A stretch of 14,912 nt of DNA from an uncultured Campylobacter sp. Lineage in GTDB: Bacteria > Campylobacterota > Campylobacteria > Campylobacterales > Campylobacteraceae. The notes beneath the pieces were generated by a model. The model saw nothing but the letters and a program-made list of their open reading frames with translations. It was not told the DNA's origin and did no database searches. Shown here piece after piece: positions 1 through 6,785 of this stretch. The stretch is taken from assembly GCA_900539505.1 (NCBI GenBank), contig UQCL01000051.1, positions 1 to 14,912 of the forward strand. Direction: 5' to 3'. Numbering within the stretch: position 1 is the first letter of the stretch; each line of letters begins with the position of its first letter. The position numbers and the translations under genes are program-made.

Positions 1-15
1 GTGTATAAGAGACAG
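1..15 (+). other. Tn5/Nextera mosaic-end adapter remnant (artefact)
   Basis: The first 15 bases, GTGTATAAGAGACAG, are the last 15 bases of the 19-base Tn5 mosaic end used in tagmentation libraries. The matching adapter at the other contig end supports untrimmed library sequence rather than genomic DNA. The five codons these bases would add to the secA reading frame are not native. Confidence 0.96.
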
Positions 16-201
16 CGTATGGAGAGCTCAAACGCTAAAGAGCTTGCCGCCGCAAGCACGAATGAAGCGCAGCTAAAGGACCCTGATGAGTTCGGCGATA
101 AAAAGCCTAAGCGCAACGATCCTTGCCCTTGCGGCAGCGGCAAAAAATACAAAGACTGCCACGGCAAGGGCGGTCCGAAAAAAGGCGGCTTTGCGAGGTA
201 G
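16..201 (+). CDS. secA: SecA preprotein translocase ATPase, C-terminal tail (partial)
   Basis: This is the 3' end of secA, cut by the contig start; about 61 native codons remain before the TAG stop. SecA is the ATP-driven motor that pushes unfolded preproteins through the SecYEG channel. Only the extreme C-terminus is visible: a charged, low-complexity linker, then the SEC-C zinc-binding motif C-x-C-x8-C-H (Cys codons at 124-126, 130-132 and 157-159, with His next) and a Lys/Gly-rich end. In proteobacteria this motif binds zinc and contacts SecB or ribosomes. From memory, campylobacters lack a classical SecB, so ribosome or lipid contact may be its role here. SEC-C motifs also occur on unrelated proteins, but the linker, the terminal position and the lolC-like gene downstream (secA lies next to such a permease in C. 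jejuni, from memory) favour SecA. Confidence 0.85.
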   Translation, partial: RMESSNAKELAAASTNEAQLKDPDEFGDKKPKRNDPCPCGSGKKYKDCHGKGGPKKGGFAR

Positions 202-242
202 GCGCAGCGATCGGTCGTAAGTATCGCACGATCAGTGATCTT

Positions 243-263
243 GATTGCGAGCATTGCGCAATC
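243..263 (+). terminator. Possible secA terminator hairpin
   Basis: GATTGCG (243-249) and CGCAATC (257-263) form a perfect 7-base stem with a 7-base loop, 41 bases after the secA stop. A short T-run (269-272) and a later T-rich stretch follow. The tract is not directly adjacent, so rho-independent termination is only plausible. Confidence 0.3.
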
Positions 264-398
264 GGCGCTTTTCAATCTTGTTTTTGTATTTAGCGGATCG
301 GTCGAGGGCGAAAGGCGTCATAAAAATTTTAAAGGGGAGTTTGATCGCGAGGCGGTACGAACGGCGCGCAAAGCTGCGCGATGGGGCGGAACTTTGGT

Positions 399-420
399 TT
401 TGAAATTTTAAAATTTCAAA
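399..420. repeat. 22-base perfect A/T palindrome
   Basis: Half-site TTTGAAATTTT followed directly by its reverse complement, with no spacer. It is one of several related palindromes scattered through the intergenic DNA of this window. Confidence 0.8.
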
Positions 421-841
421 GCGCACTTGGTGTCTTTGGCTACTTATTTTCGCAGCGCCGTTACGGTGCGCCGTGCGGCAAAACGTAAGCCAATCAGCGC
501 GTGATATTAAATTTAGTGTGCGGCTAGAACACTGCGCGGCATTTGAAATTTTAAATTTATGCGACTGCGGGCGAGCTTGCAAGCAGACTTCGCCTTTGAA
601 TTTTAAGAATTTCAAAATTCTAAAAGGTTTTAAATTTTTAAAATTTTGAAATTTTGAGGCGTTTGAAATTTTAAAATTTAGAATTTAGGTTTAAAATTTC
701 AAAAGTTTTGGTAAAGGGGTCTGTTCGATTTGCCGTATCGGATATCTTGGGGGCGAATTTTATTGCGTATAAATAGATTTCGGCGCGATTTTAAATTTCA
801 AAGCAGGCTGGAGCTTCTATATTTGACGCCGCAAAACCTAT

Positions 842-865
842 TTTTGGAATTTTAAAATTCCAAAA
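842..865. repeat. 24-base perfect palindrome
   Basis: Half-site TTTTGGAATTTT followed directly by its reverse complement. It resembles the 399-420 palindrome but has GG/CC in the arms. It lies 63 bases before the proposed lolC-like start, just ahead of a second, larger palindrome. Confidence 0.8.
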
Positions 866-870
866 TACTT

Positions 871-914
871 AAAATTTCACATAGAATTTAGCGCTAAATT
901 TTATGTGAAATTTT
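871..914. promoter_or_regulatory. 44-base near-perfect palindrome before the lolC-like gene
   Basis: The left arm (871-892) and right arm (893-914) are reverse complements over 22 positions with a single mismatch (G884 against T901). The centre is AGCGCT. It ends three bases before the AAGGA ribosome binding site of the lolC-like gene, so in RNA it could form a long stem in the 5' leader; in DNA it could form a cruciform or a dimeric protein site. Its role is unknown. A GTG at 905 lies inside the right arm, which is one reason the TTG at 929 is preferred as start. Confidence 0.55.
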
Positions 915-928
915 ACAAGGACGGCTTT

Positions 929-2119
929 TTGGTAAAGTATTTATTATTCAAATATCTCAGATTCGACCGCTCTCAGCCCTTCATTACGCTTTCGGCGCTG
1001 CTTGCGTTTTTGGGCGTCGGCGTGGGGCTTACGGTGCTCATCGTCGCAATGGCGATAATGAACGGCTTTGATAAAGAATTCGAGCGCAAGCTCTTTACGA
1101 TGAACTACCCGATCACGATCCACAGCCACTTTCGCGGCGGCATTTCAAAAGACGACGTGGAGGGGCTGCGAGCGGATTTTCCCGATCTGATTTTTAGCCC
1201 CTACATCAGCTCGCAAGTCATCGCTAAAGGCGGCGACAGGCTCGAGGGCGGGCTGATTTTCGGCGTAAATTTAAACGATGAAAAGCGCATCAACTCCGTC
1301 GTCGCAGCAGGCGCCAAAGACGCCAATCTAACGGACTACGGCATCATGATAGGGCGCGGGATCAAGGACGAATTTATGCTGGATGATGGCAGTAAGATCA
1401 CGATGATCTTTACAAAAAGCGATCCGGGCGGCTTTGCGCTGATTCCTAAGATGAAGCGCTTTGATGTGCGCGCGGATTTCAGCTCGGGGTTGATCGCCTA
1501 CGATAAAGCCTATTCCTACGCGGACGCGAGCGATCTGGCCAAAATTTTAGGCTACGACGAGGGAACGTTCGACGGCGTGCATGTTTTTTCAAACGATCCG
1601 TTTAAAGACCTGGAGCGCATCAAAAAAAGCCTCCCCGGCGGTGCTAGCGCCGTGGGCTGGTGGCAGCAAAACGGCAATTTTTTCAGCGCCCTTGCGCTTG
1701 AAAAGCGCGCGCTTTTCATCGTACTGATGCTAATAATCCTAGTCGCAAGCCTAAATATCGTAAGTTCGCTTCTGATGACCGTGATGAACCGTCGCCAAGA
1801 GATCGCGCTTTTACTTAGCCTGGGAGCCAGCAAAAAGGAGGTCAAAAGGACATTTTTCGCGCTCGGAGCCACGATCGGCGGCGGCGGCATCATATTCGGG
1901 CTCATTTTGGGCCTATTTGGCGTGTGGCTGCTCGGAAGCTTCGACATCGTAAATCTACCGGCCGACGTTTACGGAAGCTCGAAGCTGCCGATGGAGCTTT
2001 CGCTAGGCGATTTGGCGATGATTTTAATCGGCGCGGTGCTTATTGTGGCGCTATCGTCATGGTACCCGGCCAAAAAAGCCACGCAGATCGACGTATTGCA
2101 AACACTGCGCAACGAGTAA
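929..2119 (+). CDS. LolC/LolE-type lipoprotein-releasing ABC transporter permease
   Basis: Inner-membrane permease of the FtsX/MacB/LolCE class, which with a LolD ATPase extracts lipoproteins from the inner membrane for delivery to the outer membrane. From the TTG at 929 the protein is 396 residues. It has one N-terminal membrane helix (about residues 14-40), a large periplasmic domain (about 45-260) and three C-terminal helices (about 260-287, 307-337 and 360-380), ending in the family-typical segment SSWYPAKKATQIDVLQTL. The TTG start is chosen because AAGGA (917-921) lies 7 bases upstream and gives the usual beginning MVKYLLFKYLRF. The next upstream in-frame start, GTG 905, would add eight residues but sits within a palindrome and has no ribosome binding site. 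No ATPase gene is adjacent. LolC, LolE or a fused LolF-type role cannot be separated from sequence alone. Confidence 0.88.
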   Translation: MVKYLLFKYLRFDRSQPFITLSALLAFLGVGVGLTVLIVAMAIMNGFDKEFERKLFTMNYPITIHSHFRGGISKDDVEGLRADFPDLIFSPYISSQVIAKGGDRLEGGLIFGVNLNDEKRINSVVAAGAKDANLTDYGIMIGRGIKDEFMLDDGSKITMIFTKSDPGGFALIPKMKRFDVRADFSSGLIAYDKAYSYADASDLAKILGYDEGTFDGVHVFSNDPFKDLERIKKSLPGGASAVGWWQQNGNFFSALALEKRALFIVLMLIILVASLNIVSSLLMTVMNRRQEIALLLSLGASKKEVKRTFFALGATIGGGGIIFGLILGLFGVWLLGSFDIVNLPADVYGSSKLPMELSLGDLAMILIGAVLIVALSSWYPAKKATQIDVLQTLRNE

Positions 2120-2470
2120 ATTTAAACGCGGCGCCTTTAAAATTTGGCGAAATTTTAAAATTCCAAAGCGGCGCAGTTGTATTTAGCAGCGTGTTTTGCG
2201 CGGTATTTCGGCGCGCGGGCGGAGGCTGCGAGATCTTGCGCGGCGCGCGTTGTGTAAATGTCGCACTAAATACGATTTGAGTTGCCAAAATTTTGATTCT
2301 TGCGCGAGATTATAAGCTGCGCGAAGCCTAAATTTTGACAAAATTTGTGTCTTTGGAATTCGCCAAAATTTTAAATTCTAAAGTGGAGCAAATTTTTGGA
2401 GTGCTTTTCTAAATTTTGTAAAATTTCAAAACCACTCAAAGATAAAATCATAAAGATTTTGAAAGGATCT
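2120..2470. other. Intergenic region with A/T palindromes
   Basis: About 350 bases. It contains imperfect copies of the AAATTTTAAAATTT-type element (around 2149-2165, 2363-2380 and 2411-2430) and a GC-rich patch at 2166-2260. Frames running through here on either strand are extensions or shadows without ribosome binding sites. I see no clear terminator for the lolC-like gene. Confidence 0.5.
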
Positions 2471-2662
2471 ATGGTGCAAAAGATCGTTTTATTTCTGTGT
2501 GCGGCGCTGTTTCTATGCAGCTGCTCTAGAAGCGGACCGCAAGATGTCCCAAAACCAGAGCAAAATAAGACGCCCGGCCACCATTATACAGGCTACTATT
2601 ACGCGCATAGCGTATATTGCGCGGCGAGCGGCGATGCGGAGCGTTTAACGGCGAGCAAATAA
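2471..2662 (+). CDS. Possible small lipoprotein, function unknown
   Basis: A 63-residue frame starting at ATG 2471, with a GTG at 2474 as alternative. AAAGGA precedes it at 2462-2467, close to the ATG but better spaced (6 bases) for the GTG. The N-terminus is a classic short signal peptide: a lysine, a hydrophobic run (VLFLCAALFL) and a lipobox-like LCSC ending at about residue 17. The remainder is short and polar with a His/Tyr cluster (HHYTGYYYAHS). The open frame extends upstream to 2396, but those 25 codons are A/T-palindrome sequence and unlikely to be translated. I do not recognise a family. It could be a real minor lipoprotein or a gene remnant. Confidence 0.45.
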   Translation: MVQKIVLFLCAALFLCSCSRSGPQDVPKPEQNKTPGHHYTGYYYAHSVYCAASGDAERLTASK

Positions 2663-2856
2663 CAACATCATAGTTCTTGCTCAAACAAGGCTTCATTCCG
2701 CAATACAAGCCTTAGCAGCGTTGCAACTTGAATGTAGCGGCGACAAGGCGTCCATCCGTCTATAATGACGATAAAAATTTAGGCTTATTTGAGCAGGATG
2801 AAATTCTTTTTAAAATTCTTTCAAATTCCCATAAAATCCCGCTGAATAAATCTAAA

Positions 2857-2880
2857 TTTTATAAATTTTAGGGTAACATT
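2857..2880 (+). promoter_or_regulatory. Candidate promoter region for the folD-ychF operon
   Basis: A very A/T-rich stretch ends in GGTAACAT (2872-2879), a weak match to the campylobacter -10 element, 28 bases before the folD ATG. A better TATAAT occurs at 2761-2766 but lacks the usual upstream A/T periodicity. Neither is certain, although some promoter is expected here because folD is the first gene of the tight cluster. Confidence 0.25.
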
Positions 2881-2906
2881 TGCCTTATTTTTCAAAAAGG
2901 CTTTAA

Positions 2907-3764
2907 ATGACTTTAATCGACGGCAAAAGCATAAGCGCAAAGGTAAAAGAGGAGATCAAATCGGTCGCTTCGAATCTTGCCGCAAAGGGCGTAAAGCCCG
3001 CGCTGGCGGTGATTTTGGTAGGCGATGATGCGGCGAGCAAGACCTATGTCGCGAGCAAGGAAAAAGCCTGCGCCGCCTGTGGGATCCGATCCGTAGCGCA
3101 CCGCTTGAGCTCCGACGTGGGCGAGGCGGCGCTTTTAGAACTAATAGAAAATTTAAACGAGGACGAAAACATCGACGGCATCTTGGTGCAGCTGCCGCTT
3201 CCGAAGCACATTGATACGAATAAAATTTTGGAAAAAATAAGCCCGCAAAAAGACGTGGACGGATTTAGCGCGATAAACGTAGGCAAGCTTACTAGCGGGC
3301 TTGCGGACGGTTTTGTGCCTTGCACTCCGCTTGGCGTGATGCGTCTGCTTGAGGAATACGGCGTGCAGATCGCGGGCAAAAATGCCGTCGTGCTGGGGCG
3401 CAGTAATATCGTCGGAAAGCCGATGGCGAGCCTGCTGTTAAATGCCGACGCCACCGTCACTATCGCTCATAGCAAGACGAAAAATTTAAAGCGGCTTTGC
3501 GCAGACGCCGACATTTTGGTCGCGGCGGTCGGCAGAACCCGTTTTGTGGGCGCCGATATGGTAAAACAAGGCGCGGTGGTAATCGACGTGGGGATCAATC
3601 GCGACGAGGACGGCAAACTAAGGGGCGACGTCGATTTTGATGCTGTCGCACCAAAATGCTCGCTAATTACTCCAGTACCCGGAGGCGTGGGGCCGATGAC
3701 GATTGCGATGCTTTTGAGCAATACGATAAAATCGGCGAAAAATCGCTTAAGACAAAGAGCCTAA
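2907..3764 (+). CDS. folD: Bifunctional methylenetetrahydrofolate dehydrogenase / methenyltetrahydrofolate cyclohydrolase
   Basis: A 285-residue cytosolic enzyme, normal length for FolD. It interconverts 5,10-methylene-, methenyl- and 10-formyl-tetrahydrofolate using NADP, supplying one-carbon units for purines and formyl-methionine. Visible motifs are the substrate-site block YVASKEKAC (47-55, with Tyr47 and Lys51 in the catalytic positions), QLPLP (95-99), KDVDGF (115-120), the Rossmann dinucleotide signature GRSNIVGKP (164-172) and the C-terminal signature PVPGGVGPMTIAML (256-269). The ATG has AAGG 6 bases upstream. It is the first gene of the eight-gene run, and its stop codon abuts the lepB start with no intervening base, implying co-transcription and coupled translation. 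Confidence 0.97.
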   Translation: MTLIDGKSISAKVKEEIKSVASNLAAKGVKPALAVILVGDDAASKTYVASKEKACAACGIRSVAHRLSSDVGEAALLELIENLNEDENIDGILVQLPLPKHIDTNKILEKISPQKDVDGFSAINVGKLTSGLADGFVPCTPLGVMRLLEEYGVQIAGKNAVVLGRSNIVGKPMASLLLNADATVTIAHSKTKNLKRLCADADILVAAVGRTRFVGADMVKQGAVVIDVGINRDEDGKLRGDVDFDAVAPKCSLITPVPGGVGPMTIAMLLSNTIKSAKNRLRQRA

Positions 3765-4610
3765 ATGAAAATACTAAGCAAAATTTATCACTTTTTATCA
3801 AGTTGGACAGGGACGGTCATCGTCGTTTTATTCGTCATTCTTTTTGTGGCGCAAGCCTTCGTGATCCCCAGCGGATCGATGCGCACTACGCTTTTAGAGG
3901 GCGATTTTTTATTCGTTAAAAAATTTAGCTACGGCATCCCGACCCCGCATATTCCCTTTGTGGAGTGGCAGGTGGCTCCTGATAGCGACGGAGATGGGCA
4001 TATCATCCGCGGCGATGGTCCGAAGCGCGGTGATATCGTGGTTTTTCGCTATCCGCTTAATGAAAAAATGCACTTTGTAAAGCGAAATTTTGCCGTAGGC
4101 GGCGACGAGGTGATATTTGATCTGAATAATTTCTACCTTCGTCCGCATGAAGGAGATGAGTTCATTGCTGCGAACTATGATACTCACGATATTGTGATTT
4201 TAGGTGGCGAAAAATATGTCAAAGAGCCGTATAAATTTAAGGGCATTCACTACGACCCTAATGCTAGAAACTCAATGCTAACAAATGTCAAAATCGCACT
4301 TGAGAAGGGTGAATTTTCTATGAAGCCCATTAGTCTAAGCGAAATCCCTCATAGCTTCGAAGCTGCGGGGATAAGCTTCAATGCCTTTTACATCAAAGTG
4401 CCGCAGGATGAGTATTTTATGATAGGTGATAATCGCAATAATTCCGCCGATAGCCGCTTCTGGGGTCCGGTACCTTATCGTCTGATCGTCGGTAAGCCGT
4501 GGTTTACATACTTTAGTATCGATGCCGATCGCAAGATCCGCTGGGAACGAATCGGGCGTTTCGTAGATACCTTGCAAAACGACGAGAGCCTAATCTATGA
4601 GCAAAAATAA
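3765..4610 (+). CDS. lepB: Signal peptidase I
   Basis: Membrane-bound serine protease (281 residues) that removes signal peptides from Sec- and Tat-exported proteins on the periplasmic side. A single N-terminal membrane helix spans about residues 16-34. The catalytic dyad is recognisable: Ser38 in IPSGSMRTTL (34-43, box B) and Lys106 in FVKRNFAVGGDE (104-115, box D). Box E appears as MIGDNRNNSADSRFWGPVP near the C-terminal end. An insertion of about 100 residues separates boxes D and E, as in other proteobacterial enzymes. The ATG directly follows the folD stop (TAA-ATG). The following rpiB ribosome binding site overlaps the lepB stop codon. Confidence 0.96.
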   Translation: MKILSKIYHFLSSWTGTVIVVLFVILFVAQAFVIPSGSMRTTLLEGDFLFVKKFSYGIPTPHIPFVEWQVAPDSDGDGHIIRGDGPKRGDIVVFRYPLNEKMHFVKRNFAVGGDEVIFDLNNFYLRPHEGDEFIAANYDTHDIVILGGEKYVKEPYKFKGIHYDPNARNSMLTNVKIALEKGEFSMKPISLSEIPHSFEAAGISFNAFYIKVPQDEYFMIGDNRNNSADSRFWGPVPYRLIVGKPWFTYFSIDADRKIRWERIGRFVDTLQNDESLIYEQK

Positions 4611-4619
4611 GGAGCGGCA

Positions 4620-5999
4620 ATGCAAATAAATAAAATTTTCATAGCGAGCGATCATGCGGGCTTTCATGCCAAAGAGCAAGCCAAAAAAGCGCTCGCCGCT
4701 TTAGGTTACGAAGCGGTCGATCTTGGCACGCATAGTGCTGAAGCGAGCGTGGACTATCCCGATTTTGCGGACACGTTGGCGGAAGCTATTTTAGCCGAAT
4801 GCGAAGCCCACGCGCGAAGTGAAAATTTTAAAGAAAACGACGGCATAAATTCTGCTGCAGCCGCGGAAAATTCCGAAGCGGGCGGTAACGGCGGCAGCGA
4901 AAATTCCAGCGCGAGTATAAACGGTAGCGGGAATTTTAATGATACCGCGCAGTACGGCGAGAAAGATAAAAATTTTAACGCCGTCAAGAGCGACGACGGC
5001 AAGAATTTTGATGCGGACGTAAATACGACTGCCTGCGCAAGCGCAGTTGCCGTAAATGCGAGCAAAGATAAAATTTTAAATTCCACCGACTATGGCATTT
5101 ACGGTGTTTTGATTTGCGGTACGGGCATCGGTATCAGCATCGCCGCAAATCGCCACGCTCACATCCGCTGCGCGTTGTGTCATGACGCGACTAGCGCTAG
5201 ACTAGCTAGAGAACACAACGACGCTAACGTCCTAGCCTTCGGCGAGCGATTGATGGGCGCGCTGGTGATCGGAGATATGATTAGGGCGTTTTTTAGCACC
5301 GATTTTGCGGGCGGTAGGCACATTAAGCGCGTCGCAAAGCTAGGCGCTTGCGGTAGTGTGAATTGCATGCTTGGATTTGACGGGGAGAATTTCATGCAGA
5401 ATTCCGCTCAAAATTTTACGGAACAAAGCTGTGACGCTAATTTAAACGGACGAAATTCCAAATCAAGCTTCGCCGGCAAAAGCCCTTCTAGCAAAAATCC
5501 TATCGACACGGATTTCGCGTCAAATTTTGCGCGGAGCCTTAACGATAAAAATTTCTTATTTACCGGCAAGAATCCCTTGATAAGCTTTGGTGGCGCACGT
5601 CATATAAATTTAGATTCTACGCACGCAAAGATAATCTTTAATGAGAAAAATCCGCTAGATAAAAATTCCACTGGCGCAAATTCTACGTTAAATTTTACGC
5701 GCGCGAGCGTTTGCAAGAAAAATTTCGCTCAAAAAGCTAGCCGCAAAGATTTTGTCGGTTTGAACCCAGCAATTATAAATTTCAAGGCTAAAAATTCTGT
5801 TTGCATGAGCGTTAAGCCAGAAAACGCAAATTGCGCTAGTGCGGGTTTAACAGATGAGAATTCTGCTATTACGAGCGTAAATTTAAAGGGTGCAAATCTT
5901 TCTAGCATAGATTTTAAAAGCTTAAATTCTGCCTATTTTAGCGCAACCTCTGCTACTATGCGCCGCTTTGCAAATTCAAATGAAGGAGGCGAGCAATGA
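4620..5999 (+). CDS. rpiB: Ribose-5-phosphate isomerase B with large insertion and C-terminal extension
   Basis: RpiB interconverts ribose-5-phosphate and ribulose-5-phosphate in the pentose phosphate pathway and is normally about 145-150 residues; this frame is 459. The core is present in two pieces. Residues 1-62 carry IASDHAGF (8-15), LGTHS and DYPDFA. Residues 157-245 carry ICGTGIGISIAAN (165-177, catalytic Cys166), REHNDANVLAFG (197-208, His199) and GGRH (231-234). Between them is an Asn/Ser/Gly-rich insertion of about 94 residues (63-156). After the core comes a low-complexity tail of about 214 residues (246-459) rich in Asn-Phe, Asn-Ser and Lys-Asn-Pro steps, with KNP[LI] at 292, 317 and 343. 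The tail ends in a degenerate pentapeptide-like run (VNLKG-ANLSS-IDFKS, 420-434). AAGGAG lies 5 bases before the ATG and overlaps the lepB stop. The frame is unbroken and overlaps the next gene by ATGA, so the extension looks translated. Function of the extra sequence is unknown. Confidence 0.9.
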   Translation: MQINKIFIASDHAGFHAKEQAKKALAALGYEAVDLGTHSAEASVDYPDFADTLAEAILAECEAHARSENFKENDGINSAAAAENSEAGGNGGSENSSASINGSGNFNDTAQYGEKDKNFNAVKSDDGKNFDADVNTTACASAVAVNASKDKILNSTDYGIYGVLICGTGIGISIAANRHAHIRCALCHDATSARLAREHNDANVLAFGERLMGALVIGDMIRAFFSTDFAGGRHIKRVAKLGACGSVNCMLGFDGENFMQNSAQNFTEQSCDANLNGRNSKSSFAGKSPSSKNPIDTDFASNFARSLNDKNFLFTGKNPLISFGGARHINLDSTHAKIIFNEKNPLDKNSTGANSTLNFTRASVCKKNFAQKASRKDFVGLNPAIINFKAKNSVCMSVKPENANCASAGLTDENSAITSVNLKGANLSSIDFKSLNSAYFSATSATMRRFANSNEGGEQ

Positions 6000-6238
6000 G
6001 CGTAGCATTAGGCGTTTTAGCGCTATTTTTTGCAGCACTACTTATTCTATCGATCCGAAAAAATTCTAAAATTTACGCCTTACTTCGCAAGAGCGAAGAA
6101 AGAATTTCAAAGCTTAAAAGCGATAACGAAAAGCTCAAAACTGCCCTTCGCTTCGGCATTGAGGCCCTGCAAAATGAGGAGAGCGAAAACTGCAGCTTAA
6201 AAATCCAAAACGCAAGATTGAAAAGAGGTAAGCTATGA
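5996..6238 (+). CDS. Small membrane-anchored coiled-coil protein, function unknown
   Basis: An 80-residue protein with an N-terminal membrane helix (about residues 3-20, ALGVLALFFAALLILS), a basic patch (RKNSK), then a predominantly helical, charged stretch with heptad-like spacing (about 25-65, KSEERISKLKSDNEKLKTAL), suggesting a cytosolic coiled coil. A strong AAGGAGG (5983-5989) lies 6 bases before the ATG. It overlaps rpiB by ATGA upstream and apt by ATGA downstream, so it is translationally coupled on both sides. From memory, C. jejuni has a small putative membrane protein at the same place between rpiB and apt (Cj0926). That positional conservation supports a real gene, but no function is known to me. 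Confidence 0.8.
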   Translation: MSVALGVLALFFAALLILSIRKNSKIYALLRKSEERISKLKSDNEKLKTALRFGIEALQNEESENCSLKIQNARLKRGKL

Positions 6239-6783
6239 AAAGTCTAAGCAACGAGCAAAAAAGCTATTTATTTCGCTCGATCCGCACCGTGCGCGACTTC
6301 CCAAAGCCCGGTATTTTGTTTTACGATATCACGACGCTCGTAGGCGATCGCGAGGCGTTTAATTTCCTGCTTGATCATCTAGCCGAGCGCTACGCCGATT
6401 ACGGACTTGATTACATAGTAGGCATAGAAAGTCGCGGATTTATTTTTGCAGCGGCACTTGCTGCGAGGTTGAGGGTTGCTTTTGTGCCAATTAGAAAGCC
6501 AAAGAAGCTTCCTTATATCACGATTTCGCAAAAATACAGCCTTGAATACGGCTTCGATCAGGTTGAGATGCATGTGGATGCATTCTCCGGCGTGCAGGAT
6601 GCCAAGGTGCTGCTAATCGACGATCTAATCGCCACCGGAGGCACGGCACGAGCGGCATTAGATCTCATCGCGCAGACGCAGGCTAAGTGCGTCGAAGCCT
6701 GCTTTTTGCTAAATTTACGTGAGTTAAACGATCTAGGCGAATTTTCGCGACGCACAAATGTTTATTGCGTTTTAGAGGCGTAA
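6235..6783 (+). CDS. apt: Adenine phosphoribosyltransferase
   Basis: Purine salvage enzyme (182 residues, typical length) converting adenine and PRPP to AMP and pyrophosphate in the cytosol. It shows the N-terminal FPKPGILFYDITTL block (22-35), the GIESRGFIFAAALA segment (63-76), the flexible catalytic loop (about 87-113) and the PRPP-binding signature LLIDDLIATGGTA (126-138). The ATG overlaps the stop of the upstream 80-residue gene (ATGA), with AAGAGG 6 bases before. The dedA-family start lies 2 bases after its stop. All expected family landmarks are intact. Confidence 0.96.
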   Translation: MKSLSNEQKSYLFRSIRTVRDFPKPGILFYDITTLVGDREAFNFLLDHLAERYADYGLDYIVGIESRGFIFAAALAARLRVAFVPIRKPKKLPYITISQKYSLEYGFDQVEMHVDAFSGVQDAKVLLIDDLIATGGTARAALDLIAQTQAKCVEACFLLNLRELNDLGEFSRRTNVYCVLEA

Positions 6784-6785
6784 TT

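Larger units (their letters stand above)
202..904. other. Non-coding, A/T-palindrome-rich intergenic region
   Basis: About 700 bases between secA and the lolC-like gene. I see no convincing gene. The open frame on the minus strand at 232-615 is low complexity, with no recognisable domain and no ribosome binding site. The stretch is filled with variants of GAAATTTTAAAATTTC (around 399-420, 544-556, 608-700, 790-800 and 842-865) that form perfect or near-perfect palindromes. A possible -10 element, TATAAA at 768-773, could serve the downstream gene but has no clear partner. Confidence 0.6.

Noticed and set aside
1..15. A native Tn5-like transposon end at the contig edges
   Set aside because: The mosaic ends are followed outward by Nextera adapter and an index sequence at the right end, which only occurs in library molecules.
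232..615. A 127-codon open frame on the minus strand
   Set aside because: It runs through A/T palindromes, has no ribosome binding site, no domain and Arg/Ser/Phe-rich shadow composition.
399..914. A CRISPR array or tandem repeat block
   Set aside because: The repeated units are short palindromes at irregular distances with no constant repeat and spacer lengths.
1924..2280. A 118-codon plus-strand frame overlapping the end of the lolC-like gene
   Set aside because: It lies out of frame inside the permease coding region, then in palindromic DNA; Arg/Ala-rich shadow composition.
4812..5088. A sequencing frameshift or misassembly creating the RpiB insertion
   Set aside because: The core frame is the same on both sides of the insertion and no stop occurs over more than 90 codons, so a simple indel error does not explain it.
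5879..5955. A true pentapeptide-repeat domain at the end of RpiB
   Set aside because: Only about three consecutive units fit the A(D/N)Lxx pattern; a folded repeat helix needs many more. It is kept only as a description of the tail.
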